A stretch of DNA of 64,000 bases from the NCBI RefSeq assembly GCF_043555985.1, contig NZ_JBIGIC010000001.1:124001-188000 (forward strand), in the 5' to 3' direction. This DNA comes from Pelomonas candidula. Its GTDB lineage: Bacteria; Pseudomonadota; Gammaproteobacteria; Burkholderiales; Burkholderiaceae_C. Positions 18,487 through 27,324 of this stretch are shown here, in pieces. Each line of letters begins with the position of its first letter. The stretch's first letter is position 1. A program made the position numbers and the translations under genes. The notes beneath the pieces were generated by a model that saw only the letters and a list, made by a program, of their open reading frames with translations, had not been told where the DNA came from and did not search any database.

Positions 18487-19572
18487 TCAAGCCGCGCGGG
18501 CGCGCAGCCAGGCGTGGATTGCGCCGCCCAGCGCCGGCAGCCGCCACGTCGTCGACGCATCCGGGTGCGGCGCGTAGCGCGAGCCGAGGCTGGTGGTCAC
18601 CGCGATCAGGTAGTGCAGGTCGCCGTCGTGCACGATGCCGGCGTCGCTGGCGTAGTTCTGCGTGGTGCCGGTCTTGTGGGCGAAGCGCGCCGGGATGCCT
18701 TGCACCCAGCCAGGCAGCGTGCGCAGCGACTCGCTGCTGAGGATGTGGTTCAGCGTCTGCGCGTCCAGCGCGCGGCGGATGACGGCACGGCTGGCGGCGC
18801 TGACGAGTTCGGGCGCGGTCGTCGGTGCGTCGGCGTCCAGCCGCCACATCAGCCGCAGCGCGTCCCAGGCCGTCATCTGGATGCGGCCCACGCCGGAGCC
18901 GGCGCCGTTGCCCCAGCCGCCGTCGGGCTGCGTGTCGGCGAGCATCAGGCCCGGCAGGCCGTGCACGGCGAACAGATCATGCAGTTCGTTGTGCACCTCG
19001 CGGCCGTTCTCGCGGCGGATGGCGCCGCGCGCGTGCAGGTGCGCCACCAAAGCCGACGTCGCCTCGTTGCTGCTGACGGTGATCATGTCGAACAGCCAGT
19101 CGGCCACGGCGCGGGTCCTGCCGCCAAAGGTGAGTGGCAGCGCCCAGTCGCTGCGGCGCTGGTCGACGAGGCAGGCGATGCCCACCGCGACCATGGTCTT
19201 CAGCAGCGACGCCGGGTATGGCGCCACGAAGCGCGGCCCGTTGCCGAACCAGGCGGGGAAGGCGATGCGCGACCAGTCCGCGCCGGGCAGCCACGCGTAC
19301 GAGTCGCCTGCCGCGTCGCGCACGTCGGCACGGAAGGCGACGTTGTCCACGGCGCCGCGCGCCGCGTCGAAGCGCGCCACGAGACCCTGCGGATGCTCGC
19401 GCGAGAACAGCACGTTGGCGGCCACCGGCTTGGCGCCGAGCACGGCCACGGCGAGGTCGATGCTGGGCATCACGCCCAGTGGCGCACCACCCTGCAAGGA
19501 ATCGGCCGTCTCCTCGAAGCGCTGCGCCAGCACGGCGGCGCGCAAGGCCTCGGCAAGATCGTCAGCCGTCAC
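18487..19572 (-). CDS. Serine hydrolase, class A beta-lactamase-like fold
   Basis: A GTG start at 19572 overlapping the dadA stop (GTGA) gives 361 residues. SxxK is YPASLLKTM (~residue 122), SxN is in ITVSSNEATS, and KTG is HKTGTTQNY, so all three serine beta-lactamase/DD-peptidase motifs are present. There is no recognisable N-terminal signal peptide, which is odd for this fold and suggests either a cytosolic protein or a missed start. Coupling to a D-amino acid dehydrogenase makes a D-peptidase or D-amino acid amidase-like role more plausible than antibiotic resistance. The large open frame that continues upstream is the antisense-frame shadow of dadA. Confidence 0.82.
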   Translation of the reverse strand: MTADDLAEALRAAVLAQRFEETADSLQGGAPLGVMPSIDLAVAVLGAKPVAANVLFSREHPQGLVARFDAARGAVDNVAFRADVRDAAGDSYAWLPGADWSRIAFPAWFGNGPRFVAPYPASLLKTMVAVGIACLVDQRRSDWALPLTFGGRTRAVADWLFDMITVSSNEATSALVAHLHARGAIRRENGREVHNELHDLFAVHGLPGLMLADTQPDGGWGNGAGSGVGRIQMTAWDALRLMWRLDADAPTTAPELVSAASRAVIRRALDAQTLNHILSSESLRTLPGWVQGIPARFAHKTGTTQNYASDAGIVHDGDLHYLIAVTTSLGSRYAPHPDASTTWRLPALGGAIHAWLRARAA

Positions 19573-20813
19573 AGCCGCAGGCCGTCGAGCGGCAGCGGGC
19601 TGGCATGGCCCGAGACGAGTTCGGCCACGATGTCGGCCGTCGCGAACGAGAACGTGAAGCCAAGGGCGCCATGCCCCACATTGAGCCACAGGCCCGGCAC
19701 GCCGCAGGCGCCGAGGAGCGGCGCGCCGCTGGGCGTGGCGGGGCGCAAGCCAGCCCATGGCACCGCGCGGTCGTAGTCGGCCGCGTGCGGGAAGGTGGCG
19801 CGCACCGAGCGCTGCAGCGACGCCAGCCGCCCGGCGTCCAGGCTGGCGTCGTCGCCGACGAGGTCCACCATCGCCGCCACGCGCAGCTCGATGCCGATGC
19901 GGGCGTAGAGGATCTTCTTCTCGAAGTCGGTCACGCTGACCTCGGGCGGCCGGTCGCCGATGCGTATCGGCGCCGTCAGGCTGTAGCCCTTCAGCGGGTA
20001 GAGCGGCAGCGCGACACCCACTGTCGCGGCCAGCGCGCGGCTGTGCAGGCCGGCGGCGAGCACGGTGGCGTCGGCCACGACGTCGCCCTGCGCCGTGCAC
20101 ACGCCCAGCACCGCGCCGTGCGCATCCCGCATGAAGCCGTCGACCCGCGTTCCCAGCCGACCACGGAAGCGCGGGTGCGCCACGAGCCGCGCATGCAGCT
20201 CGCGGCAGAAGGCATGGCAGTCGGCCACCGCCTCGGCCGGCGTGAAGATGCCGCCGGCCAGCGTCCCTTCGGTGTCGGCCAGCGCCGGCTCCAGGGCCAC
20301 GCAGTCGTCGTGCGACAAGGCCTGCTCGACGCCGCCGCCCTTCACCCGGGCGGCCACGCGCGCGAACTCGGCGGGCTGGCGGTAGACGACCAGCTTGCCC
20401 GGTGCGCGCAGCGCGATCGCGTCGCCGAGTTGCGCCTCGGTACGCAGCCGCGCGAACGCGGCCTGGCTGTAGGCGCCGAGCGCCAGCAGCCGTTCGGTGG
20501 TGAGGCGGTTGACCGGCCCGCGGCAGTTGCGCAGGAAGGCGATCAGCCACGACCACTGCGCGCGGCTCGCCTCGGGCTTGAAGCGCAGCGGGCCGTCCGG
20601 GTCCAGCAGCCAGCGCAGCGCCTTCAGCGGCACGCCGGCGTCGGCCAGCGGCGACACGTAGCGGTAGCTCAGCTGTCCGCCATTGGCACGGCTGGCGCCC
20701 TCGGCCACGTCGGCCTCGCGCTCGGCCAGCGTCACCGCGTGACCGCGCTGCAGCAGCGCCCAGGCCGTGGTCAGGCCCACCACGCCACCGCCGATCACCA
20801 CGCAATGCTTCAT
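19569..20813 (-). CDS. dadA: D-amino acid dehydrogenase (DadA-like FAD enzyme)
   Basis: ATG 20813 gives 414 residues. The FAD-binding motif is at the very N-terminus (MKHCVVIGGGVVGLTTAWAL) and the DAO/DadA fold follows, including YRYVSPLADAG and the C-terminal LWLNVGHGALGFTFSFATA. DadA oxidises D-amino acids to 2-oxo acids and passes electrons to the respiratory chain at the membrane face. It is followed directly by the overlapping serine hydrolase gene. With alr at 28.8 kb this window encodes both D-amino acid formation and breakdown. Confidence 0.9.
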   Translation of the reverse strand: MKHCVVIGGGVVGLTTAWALLQRGHAVTLAEREADVAEGASRANGGQLSYRYVSPLADAGVPLKALRWLLDPDGPLRFKPEASRAQWSWLIAFLRNCRGPVNRLTTERLLALGAYSQAAFARLRTEAQLGDAIALRAPGKLVVYRQPAEFARVAARVKGGGVEQALSHDDCVALEPALADTEGTLAGGIFTPAEAVADCHAFCRELHARLVAHPRFRGRLGTRVDGFMRDAHGAVLGVCTAQGDVVADATVLAAGLHSRALAATVGVALPLYPLKGYSLTAPIRIGDRPPEVSVTDFEKKILYARIGIELRVAAMVDLVGDDASLDAGRLASLQRSVRATFPHAADYDRAVPWAGLRPATPSGAPLLGACGVPGLWLNVGHGALGFTFSFATADIVAELVSGHASPLPLDGLRL

Positions 20814-20928
20814 CCGGCTCCCTGCCGACTTCGTTGTCAGCAGCGTAAGGATGCCCGGCAAGCACTGCCAATGAAAGCGGCGGCTGCAGCCATCACCGCG
20901 CGTTATGGCGGCGGCCTGGCGGCGCGGT

Positions 20929-21792
20929 CTACAGGCCCGGCGTGGGCCGGGCGCGACGCTGGAAATGGGCGTCGAGGGCGTCGCGGTAGACGCGCCGGGT
21001 GTCTGCGGGCAGTGAGATGAACAGAGCCTCGCGCAGCATGGCCGCCCCCTCGGGCGTGCCCAGCGCCTGGTCGATCAGGCGGATGGCGGCATGCCCCCAG
21101 GGCGTGCGCGGACAGGCCACACCGCTGGGGACGGGGGACGTGGCCCCCTTGATCGGCAGCACTGCCAGCGGCAGTTCGCCCTCGTGCTGGCTGGCCAGCG
21201 CGACGATGAGGTTGGGGTACTCGACGGTGTAGTCGGCGCGCCCCTGCAGCAGCATGGGCAGCAGGGTGCTGCCGTAGTCGCCGCCGGTCACGCGCTGCAG
21301 CCCCGGGCCGCCCGGCGCCAGCTGCGCGTCCAGCGCCTCGCCGTAACTGCGTGCCTGAGCGGCGACGCCGCGCAGCGACACATCGGCCAGCAGGGCCGGC
21401 AGGTTGACGGCACCATGCGCGTCCAGCGGCAGCGCATCGCGGCGCTCGCGGCGCACGATGATCTGGGGCGGCGGCATCAGCCAGAGCGCGCTGAAGTAGG
21501 CCAGGCGCTCGCGCTCGGGCAGGCGCACCGCGTTGGCGATGCAGGCCTGCTCGCCCTGCCGCATCAGCGCCCAGCTGCGCTCGGCATTGGCCAGCGTCGG
21601 TTCGAGGTCGACGCCCGGCAGATGCGCTTGCAGCCAGCTCGCGATCATCTGGGAGGGGCGCACCAGCTTGTCGCCGTCGCGCACCGTGAGCGTGTCGCTG
21701 TTCAGCCAGAGGATGCGGTCGACAGCCGGCCCGGCCGCATGGACCGAACCCGCCAGCAACAGCGCGGCGATGCCGCAGAGCCGCCTTCGCAC
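20929..21792 (-). CDS. Periplasmic solute-binding protein, family-3-like
   Basis: This 287-residue protein has a signal peptide (MRRRLCGIAALLLAGSVHA) followed by a two-lobe binding fold typical of transporter substrate-binding domain proteins that lack a cognate ABC permease (for example YTVEYPNLIVALASQ). It begins 7 bp after the tyrB stop on the same strand. Similar stand-alone proteins are common in Burkholderiales and their ligands are mostly unknown; an amino acid is likely. Confidence 0.75.
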   Translation of the reverse strand: MRRRLCGIAALLLAGSVHAAGPAVDRILWLNSDTLTVRDGDKLVRPSQMIASWLQAHLPGVDLEPTLANAERSWALMRQGEQACIANAVRLPERERLAYFSALWLMPPPQIIVRRERRDALPLDAHGAVNLPALLADVSLRGVAAQARSYGEALDAQLAPGGPGLQRVTGGDYGSTLLPMLLQGRADYTVEYPNLIVALASQHEGELPLAVLPIKGATSPVPSGVACPRTPWGHAAIRLIDQALGTPEGAAMLREALFISLPADTRRVYRDALDAHFQRRARPTPGL

Positions 21793-21799
21793 GCGCCGG

Positions 21800-22996
21800 T
21801 CAGCCCGCCAGCACGGCAGCCATCGCCTCGGCCGTGGCCTCGACGTTGCGCGTGTTCAGCCCCGCCACGCACATGCGGCCCGAGCGCAGGATGTAGACGC
21901 CAAACTCGGTCTTCAGCCGCTCGGCCTGGTCGGCCGTCAGACCGGTGTAGCTGAACATGCCGCGCTGGGTCAGGAAGTAGCTGAAGTCCCGGCCCGGCAG
22001 CTTGGCGGCGAGCACGTCGTGCAGCTGGCGACGCATGCCCTGGATGCGGCCGCGCATCTCGGCCACCTCGGCCTCCCACATCGCGCGCAGCTTCGGGTCG
22101 GTCAGCACCTTGGCGACGATCTGGCCGCCATGCATCGGCGGGTTGGAGTAGTTGCGGCGGATCATGAACTTCAGCTGGCCCAGCACGCGGGCGGCCTGGT
22201 CGGCGTCGGGGCAGACGACGCTCAGCGCGCCGCAGCGCTCGCCGTACAGGCTCATGCTCTTGGAGAAGCTGTTGGCGATGAGGAAGCTCAGCCCCTCGTC
22301 GGCCAGCAGGCGCGGCGCGAAGGCGTCCTCCTCGATGCCGTCGCCATAGCCCTGGTAGGCCAGGTCCAGGAAGGGCAGCAGCTCACGCTCGCGGATGACG
22401 GGCACCAGCGCGCGCCACTGGTCGGGCGTCAGGTCCACGCCGGTGGGGTTGTGGCAGCAGGCGTGCATCAGCACGACGCTGCGCGCCGGCAGGGCCTTGA
22501 AGGCGGCGAGCAGCGCGTCGAAGCGGACGCCACCGGTGGCCGGGTCGTAGTAGGGATAGGTCTCGCAGACATGGCCCGAGCCCTCGAAGACGGCGCGGTG
22601 GTTGTCCCAGGTCGGGTCGGAGAGGTAGATCTTGCTGTCGGGGAAGTAGCGCTTGAGCAGGTCGGCGCCGACCTTCAGGCCGCCGCTGGAACCCACGCCC
22701 TGGATGGTGGCGATGCGGCCTGCCTTGATGGCCGGATGTTCGGGCCCGAACAGCAGGGCCTGCACGGCGCTGCGGAAGTTGGCGGCCCCTTCCATCGGCA
22801 GGTAGGGCCGGGCACCGGCGGCCTCGACGACGGCCAGCTCGGCAGCGCGCACCGACGGCAGCATCGGGATGCGGCCGTCGTTGTCGAAATAGATGCCGAT
22901 GGACAGGTTGATCTTGCCGGCGCGGGGGTCCTTCTGGAACGCCTCGTTGAGGCTCAGGATGGGATCACCGGCGTAGGCGTCGACGTGCTGGAACAT
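21800..22996 (-). CDS. tyrB: Aromatic/aspartate aminotransferase (class I, PLP)
   Basis: This 398-residue protein starts MFQHVDAYAGDPILSLNEAF, the AspC/TyrB N-terminus. The PLP lysine lies in NSFSKSMSLYGERCG, the phosphate/PLP contacts in HACCHNPTG and the C-terminal substrate arginine in YILRSGRMCVAGL. It transfers amino groups between aromatic amino acids or aspartate and 2-oxoglutarate. The downstream solute-binding protein gene is 7 bp away, suggesting an operon. Confidence 0.93.
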   Translation of the reverse strand: MFQHVDAYAGDPILSLNEAFQKDPRAGKINLSIGIYFDNDGRIPMLPSVRAAELAVVEAAGARPYLPMEGAANFRSAVQALLFGPEHPAIKAGRIATIQGVGSSGGLKVGADLLKRYFPDSKIYLSDPTWDNHRAVFEGSGHVCETYPYYDPATGGVRFDALLAAFKALPARSVVLMHACCHNPTGVDLTPDQWRALVPVIRERELLPFLDLAYQGYGDGIEEDAFAPRLLADEGLSFLIANSFSKSMSLYGERCGALSVVCPDADQAARVLGQLKFMIRRNYSNPPMHGGQIVAKVLTDPKLRAMWEAEVAEMRGRIQGMRRQLHDVLAAKLPGRDFSYFLTQRGMFSYTGLTADQAERLKTEFGVYILRSGRMCVAGLNTRNVEATAEAMAAVLAG

Positions 22997-23023
22997 GGGG
23001 CGGACTCCGTTGGGGAACCGCGA

Positions 23024-24121
23024 TTATCCGAGCCAGTAGATCCAGCGTCCGTGCGGGTGGCTCCAGGCCAGGCTTCGTCCGGCGACACGGCCGGCTTCGG
23101 CGTGCCGCAGCGTCCACAGCGTCAGTGACGAGGCCGCCTCGCCGGCCGGCAGCACCGGCTCGGGCGGCCGTGGCGAGGCCGGCGCACTCAGCGCAGGCAG
23201 GTCGCCGCAGATCCAGGCCAGGCCATGGCTCAGCGCCAGCCGGTCCACCGTCGCGCGCAGCCGGGCGAGGTCGGCGTCGTTCAGGTAGTACAGCACCCAG
23301 CTCGTCAGCAGCACCGGCTGCACGCCGGCCGGCAGGCCCGCGAGCCACGGCTCGATGGCGGCGATGCAGTCGTCGGCCTGCGTCAGCGTGACAGGCAGGT
23401 CCTGCAACTGCAACGCGGCGCTGGCCAGGCGCTCGCGGCGGCGCGCGTCGTGAGGCCACAGGCAGGCCTGCAGCCAGCGCAGGCGCGCGGGGTCGGTGAC
23501 GTCGACGGGCGCCGGGTCCAGCCCATGGCGCAGCGTGACGCGCCAGTCGGCCTCGGCCGGCAGCGGCGCCGGGCCGAGCCAGCGCGACTCGATGGCCAGC
23601 TCCCCGCCGCCACGCTCGTGCCAGGCGCCGTCGTCCGCCTGGTAGCGCAGCAGGTAGCGGTCCACGCCCAGGTTGAGGCCGGCACTGCAGCCCAGGTCCA
23701 GCAGCGCGAGATGACGCGCGCCGGTCGCCCGGGCCGCAGCGCCGAGCGCCGGCCAGATCACGGCGCAGCGCGCCACCTCGTTGGTCTGTGTGGCGCCATG
23801 TCGCAGGTGCGCCACCAGCGCGGGCCATTCGCGCGCCAGGCAGGCATCCAGCGCCGCGGCCAGGCCGGCATCGGGTGCGCGCGCGCCGCCGGCGCTGGGG
23901 TAGTAGGCCGCCAGTTCAGGCGCCGCGCCGGCCAGCACGCGCTCGTGCAGCGCCGCCAGCAGCAGGTTGGCCTTGCGTTGCTCGGCAGGCGCCTCGGCCA
24001 GCAGCGCGAGCGCGCGGTCGTCGTCGGCGAGGGTTTCGCACAGCGCGATGTAGAGCGGCTCCTGGCTGCATTCCTCGCGGCCGAAGCGGCGCAGCACGGT
24101 GGGCAGGTCGTCTTGATGCAT
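23024..24121 (-). CDS. DUF2332 protein
   Basis: Starting at ATG 24121 it has 365 residues and matches the DUF2332 family. The sequence starts LRRFGREECSQEPLYIALCETLADD, followed by an SAM-methyltransferase-like glycine motif ALLDLGCSAGLNLGVDRY and a C-terminal WIYWLG. Function is unknown. The Rossmann-like motif makes a methyltransferase relative possible. It is divergent from the Crp/Fnr regulator, separated by 57 bp. Confidence 0.82.
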   Translation of the reverse strand: MHQDDLPTVLRRFGREECSQEPLYIALCETLADDDRALALLAEAPAEQRKANLLLAALHERVLAGAAPELAAYYPSAGGARAPDAGLAAALDACLAREWPALVAHLRHGATQTNEVARCAVIWPALGAAARATGARHLALLDLGCSAGLNLGVDRYLLRYQADDGAWHERGGGELAIESRWLGPAPLPAEADWRVTLRHGLDPAPVDVTDPARLRWLQACLWPHDARRRERLASAALQLQDLPVTLTQADDCIAAIEPWLAGLPAGVQPVLLTSWVLYYLNDADLARLRATVDRLALSHGLAWICGDLPALSAPASPRPPEPVLPAGEAASSLTLWTLRHAEAGRVAGRSLAWSHPHGRWIYWLG

Positions 24122-24178
24122 GCGTCCAGCATAGGCAGACGGACGACGGGCTTGTGTCGGCCAGCCGACAATGCCGCC

Positions 24179-24847
24179 ATGCCCGACGACACCGCGTGCC
24201 AGCTGATCACGGCCAACTTCCCCGGCCTGCAGGTGCCCGGCGACGTGGCGGCCCGGCTGCCGGCCCTGATGCCGCGGCGCCGGCTGGCCGATGGCCGCAG
24301 CGTCTTCGTGCAGGGGCAGCGGCCCGCGGCCTTCTACGCCGTGGCGGCCGGGGCCATCGAGTCGCGCTTCACCGGCGAGGACGGCCGCGTGTCGGTGCTG
24401 GGGGCCGTGGCGCCGCCGCAGTTCTTCGGCCTGGCGGCCTTCGCGGCCGGGTTGCCGGCGGAGTACGAGGCGGTGGCGCGGGGCGCCAGCGAGGTGTTCG
24501 TCATCGGCCGCGAGGCCTACACGCTGCTGATGGACGAGGTGCCCGGCTTCGCGCGCTCGCTGATGGCCGAGTTCGCACGCCGCTTCGACGGCACGCTGCG
24601 CCAGCTGCAGGCGGCCCGGCACCTGGCGGCGCCGGAGCGCTTCCGGCTGGCGCTGGCACAGCTGGCTGGCGAGCGCGGCGTGCCGTCGGGCGATGGCTGG
24701 GTGGCGGTGCAGGCCACGCAGTCCGAGCTGGCGCGACTGGCCCATGTGTCGCGACAGACGGCCAACGAACTGCTGGCCGAGGCCGAGGCGGCCGGCCGCG
24801 TGCAGCGTGGCCGTGGCCGCTGGCTGTGGCGGCCGAACGTGCGCTGA
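24179..24847 (+). CDS. Crp/Fnr-family transcriptional regulator
   Basis: ATG 24179 gives 222 residues: an N-terminal cyclic-nucleotide-binding-like beta barrel (~20-130), a dimerisation helix, and a C-terminal winged helix with recognition segment ELARLAHVSRQTANELLAEAE. No N-terminal cysteine cluster is present, so it is not an FNR-type Fe-S sensor. It may regulate the divergent DUF2332 gene. The ligand is unknown. Confidence 0.9.
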   Translation: MPDDTACQLITANFPGLQVPGDVAARLPALMPRRRLADGRSVFVQGQRPAAFYAVAAGAIESRFTGEDGRVSVLGAVAPPQFFGLAAFAAGLPAEYEAVARGASEVFVIGREAYTLLMDEVPGFARSLMAEFARRFDGTLRQLQAARHLAAPERFRLALAQLAGERGVPSGDGWVAVQATQSELARLAHVSRQTANELLAEAEAAGRVQRGRGRWLWRPNVR

Positions 24848-24866
24848 CGCGCCCACCCGCGCCCGC

Positions 24867-25601
24867 CTACCGGTAGCGCGCGACGATGGCCCGCCAGCTG
24901 CCGTCCTCGTGCATGGACTGGAAGGCGCGCTCCAGATCGGCCTGGCGCGCCAGCCAGGGCGAGCGGCGCGACAGCACCACGTACGGCACCTCGCCGGGCA
25001 GCCGCCAGGGCTGCTTGACCAGGTCCATCGGCGTGGCCTTCAGCAGCAGATCGCCCTGGCGCTCCGGCACGATGGCCACATCCACGCGCCCGCGGGCCAC
25101 CATCTCCAGCGCGGACCGGTAGTCGTTGACCTCCGTCAGCGCCTGCCGCGGCAGGCTGCTCAGCGCGGCGCCGTACAGCTTGCCGCGCTGGACCACGACG
25201 CGGCGGCCGAGCAGATCCCCGAGCTGGCGCACCGGCGTGACCTGGGGCCGTGTGTAGAGGGCCTTGTCCTCGGCTGGCAGCCGGATCTGGCCGTAACTCA
25301 GGAAGGCTTCCCGCTCCGGCGTGCGCAGCAGGCCCATCATCAGGTCGGCCTCGCCGGCCTCCATCATGCGCAGCGCGCGCGCCGACGGCACCTCCTGGTA
25401 GCGCAGCGTCAGGTCCAGGCGCCGCGCGGCCTCGTTGAGCAGCTCGAAGTACAGCCCGCCCGCGCCCTCGGGCCCGAACACGCGGTAAGGCGGATCGGCG
25501 CTGCCCACCACCCGCAGCACCTGGGGCTGCGCCAGCACGGGCAGGCGCCAGGCCAGCAACAGCAGCCCGAGGCAGCGGCGCCGGGTCGACCACAGGGCCA
25601 T
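24867..25601 (-). CDS. Periplasmic amino-acid-type solute-binding protein
   Basis: ATG 25601 gives 244 residues with a signal peptide (STRRRCLGLLLLAWRLPVLA) and an SBP_bac_3 fold (ADLMMGLLRTPERE, VNDYRSALEMVARGRVDVAI). As with the protein at 20,929, no permease is encoded nearby. It is convergent with the Crp/Fnr gene (19-bp gap). Confidence 0.8.
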   Translation of the reverse strand: MALWSTRRRCLGLLLLAWRLPVLAQPQVLRVVGSADPPYRVFGPEGAGGLYFELLNEAARRLDLTLRYQEVPSARALRMMEAGEADLMMGLLRTPEREAFLSYGQIRLPAEDKALYTRPQVTPVRQLGDLLGRRVVVQRGKLYGAALSSLPRQALTEVNDYRSALEMVARGRVDVAIVPERQGDLLLKATPMDLVKQPWRLPGEVPYVVLSRRSPWLARQADLERAFQSMHEDGSWRAIVARYR

Positions 25602-25635
25602 CGGCAACGCCGGCGGCGGTGTCAGTGGCCGCGCG

Positions 25636-26124
25636 TCAGGCGGACAGCGCCGCCTCGATGTCGGCACGCAGCTTGTCCGGCGCGTCGTTGGGCGCGAAGC
25701 GCTTGATGACCTGGCCGTCACGGCCGACGAGGAACTTGGTGAAGTTCCACTTGATGACCTCGGTGCCCAGGAAGCCGGGCTTCTCGCTCTTCAGGAACTT
25801 CCACAGCGGATGGGCATCGCTGCCGTTGACCTTGATCTTGGCCATCATCGGGAAGCTGACACCGTAGTTGAGTTCACAGAAGCTCGAGATCTGGTCGTTG
25901 CTGCCCGGGTCCTGACCGCCGAACTCGTTGCTGGGAAAGCCGATGACCACCAGGCCCTTGGGGCCGTAGTCCTGCCACAGCTGCTCCAGTCCCTTGAACT
26001 GGGGCGTGAAACCGCATTCGCTGGCCGTGTTGACGATCAGCAGCACCTTGCCGCGCTGGGAGGCCAGGTCTGCGGACTCGCCGCGGATGGAGGTGGCCTG
26101 GAAGTCGAAGACGCTCTCGCTCAT
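25636..26124 (-). CDS. Glutathione peroxidase (BtuE-like)
   Basis: ATG 26124 gives 162 residues of the GPx family with a peroxidatic cysteine C37 (NTASECGFTPQ) in place of selenocysteine, FPSNEFGGQDPG, and the catalytic WNF in KWNFTKFLV. It reduces H2O2 or organic hydroperoxides in the cytoplasm using glutathione or thioredoxin. A 9-bp inverted repeat at 26151-26190 lies 27 bp upstream of the start. The longer frame to 26286 is not used. Confidence 0.93.
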   Translation of the reverse strand: MSESVFDFQATSIRGESADLASQRGKVLLIVNTASECGFTPQFKGLEQLWQDYGPKGLVVIGFPSNEFGGQDPGSNDQISSFCELNYGVSFPMMAKIKVNGSDAHPLWKFLKSEKPGFLGTEVIKWNFTKFLVGRDGQVIKRFAPNDAPDKLRADIEAALSA

Positions 26125-26150
26125 GAACAGCCTCCCTAAAAAAACGAGGC

Positions 26151-26190
26151 CCATGCTACCCGCGCAGACCGTCGAGGGTTTGTAGCATGG
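26151..26190. promoter_or_regulatory. Widely spaced 9-bp inverted repeat upstream of glutathione peroxidase
   Basis: CCATGCTAC (26151-26159) and its exact inverse GTAGCATGG (26182-26190) are separated by 22 bp, so the arms are about three helical turns apart centre to centre. It lies between the divergent peroxidase and SGNH-like genes. It could be a dimer-of-dimers operator or an RNA hairpin in the peroxidase leader. No regulator is assigned. Confidence 0.4.
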
Positions 26191-26284
26191 CGCCCGGCGC
26201 GCGGCAGGCCTTCCAATCGCGCGAACTTCAGGGCCAGCCCTCCGGGACAGGCCCCGGTCAGCAACTTCGGACACCACCCCCTCC

Positions 26285-27250
26285 ATGGATCACCTGGCTT
26301 GCTACACCCCGGCCGATCTCGCCGGCCCCACCCCGCCCGACCTGGGTGGCTTCCGCTGGAAGCTGCTGGCCCAGGGTGACTCGTGGTTCTCCAACTCGCG
26401 CGACAAGCTCAACGCGCACGCCAACCTGCTGCAGGAGCTGGTGTTCAAGTCCGGCACTGCGGCCATCAACTGCGCCGGCACCGGCAACGCGCTGTCGCAC
26501 ATGGTGGACCTGGAGTCCAGCGCCGACTTCGTCAGGCTGCTGGCGGGCGCGGACGCGCCGGTCTGGGACGGCGTGCTGCTGTCCGTGGGCGGCAACGACC
26601 TCATCGCCGCCGCCCGCACGCCGGCGCACAACGCGGCCGGCGAGCCCATCCCGCTGGAGCTGCGCCTGCTGCGCCGCCAGACGGAATGGGGCCCGCCGTC
26701 GGCCGGCGTGGCACGCTACTTCTCCGAACCCGGCTGGGCCACCTACGCCGAGTACATGCGCGCCAACGTCAAGCACCTGCTGTCGCTGCGCGACCAGGGG
26801 CCGTCGGCCGGCAAGCCCGTCTTCATGCACTGCTACGCCGTGCCGATGCCGCGCCCCGCGGGCGCCGACCACGGCGGCGACGAACTGGGCGCCAGCGGCC
26901 CCTGGCTCTACCCGGCGCTGAAGGCTTATGGCGTGCCCGCGGCCGACTGGGCCGCCGTGAGCCGGCTGATGGTCTTCCATCTGGCACAGCTGCTCAAGGG
27001 CATGGCGGCGGACAAGGAAGGCTTTCCCGGCCTGTTCGTGTTCGACTCGACCACCGTGCCGCTGGCGCTGGCCGCGCCCGGCTCCACCGGCATCAGCGGC
27101 GACTGGCACAACGAGATCCACCTCAACCACAGCGGCTGCTTCAAGATCGCCCGCGCGTGGAGCGAGGCCATCGAGATGGTGCTGGAAGGCAAGCACCTGA
27201 TCCCGGTCCCCACGGGCCGCAAGGGCCGCGGCTCAAGCACCCAGAGCTGA
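26285..27250 (+). CDS. SGNH/GDSL-hydrolase-like protein
   Basis: This 321-residue protein carries the SGNH blocks in order: LLAQGDSWFSNS (nucleophile Ser, ~33), the Gly block around CAGTGNALS, SVGGNDLIAA (oxyanion Asn, ~102) and a late DWHNEIHLNHSG whose histidine would complete the dyad. No signal peptide is seen. The natural ester is unknown. It is divergent from the glutathione peroxidase gene. Confidence 0.75.
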   Translation: MDHLACYTPADLAGPTPPDLGGFRWKLLAQGDSWFSNSRDKLNAHANLLQELVFKSGTAAINCAGTGNALSHMVDLESSADFVRLLAGADAPVWDGVLLSVGGNDLIAAARTPAHNAAGEPIPLELRLLRRQTEWGPPSAGVARYFSEPGWATYAEYMRANVKHLLSLRDQGPSAGKPVFMHCYAVPMPRPAGADHGGDELGASGPWLYPALKAYGVPAADWAAVSRLMVFHLAQLLKGMAADKEGFPGLFVFDSTTVPLALAAPGSTGISGDWHNEIHLNHSGCFKIARAWSEAIEMVLEGKHLIPVPTGRKGRGSSTQS

Positions 27251-27324
27251 TGCATTGACGGCCGGCCGGCGAAGCCCGGGGCCGCACCTCGAAGGCGGGC
27301 GGCGCAGCCGGTAGTCGGTGGGCT

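Noticed and set aside
19573..20871. Upstream half of the open frame containing the beta-lactamase-like gene
   Set aside because: It overlaps dadA on the same strand in another frame and is Arg/Ala/Gly-rich. The overlapping GTGA start explains the real gene.
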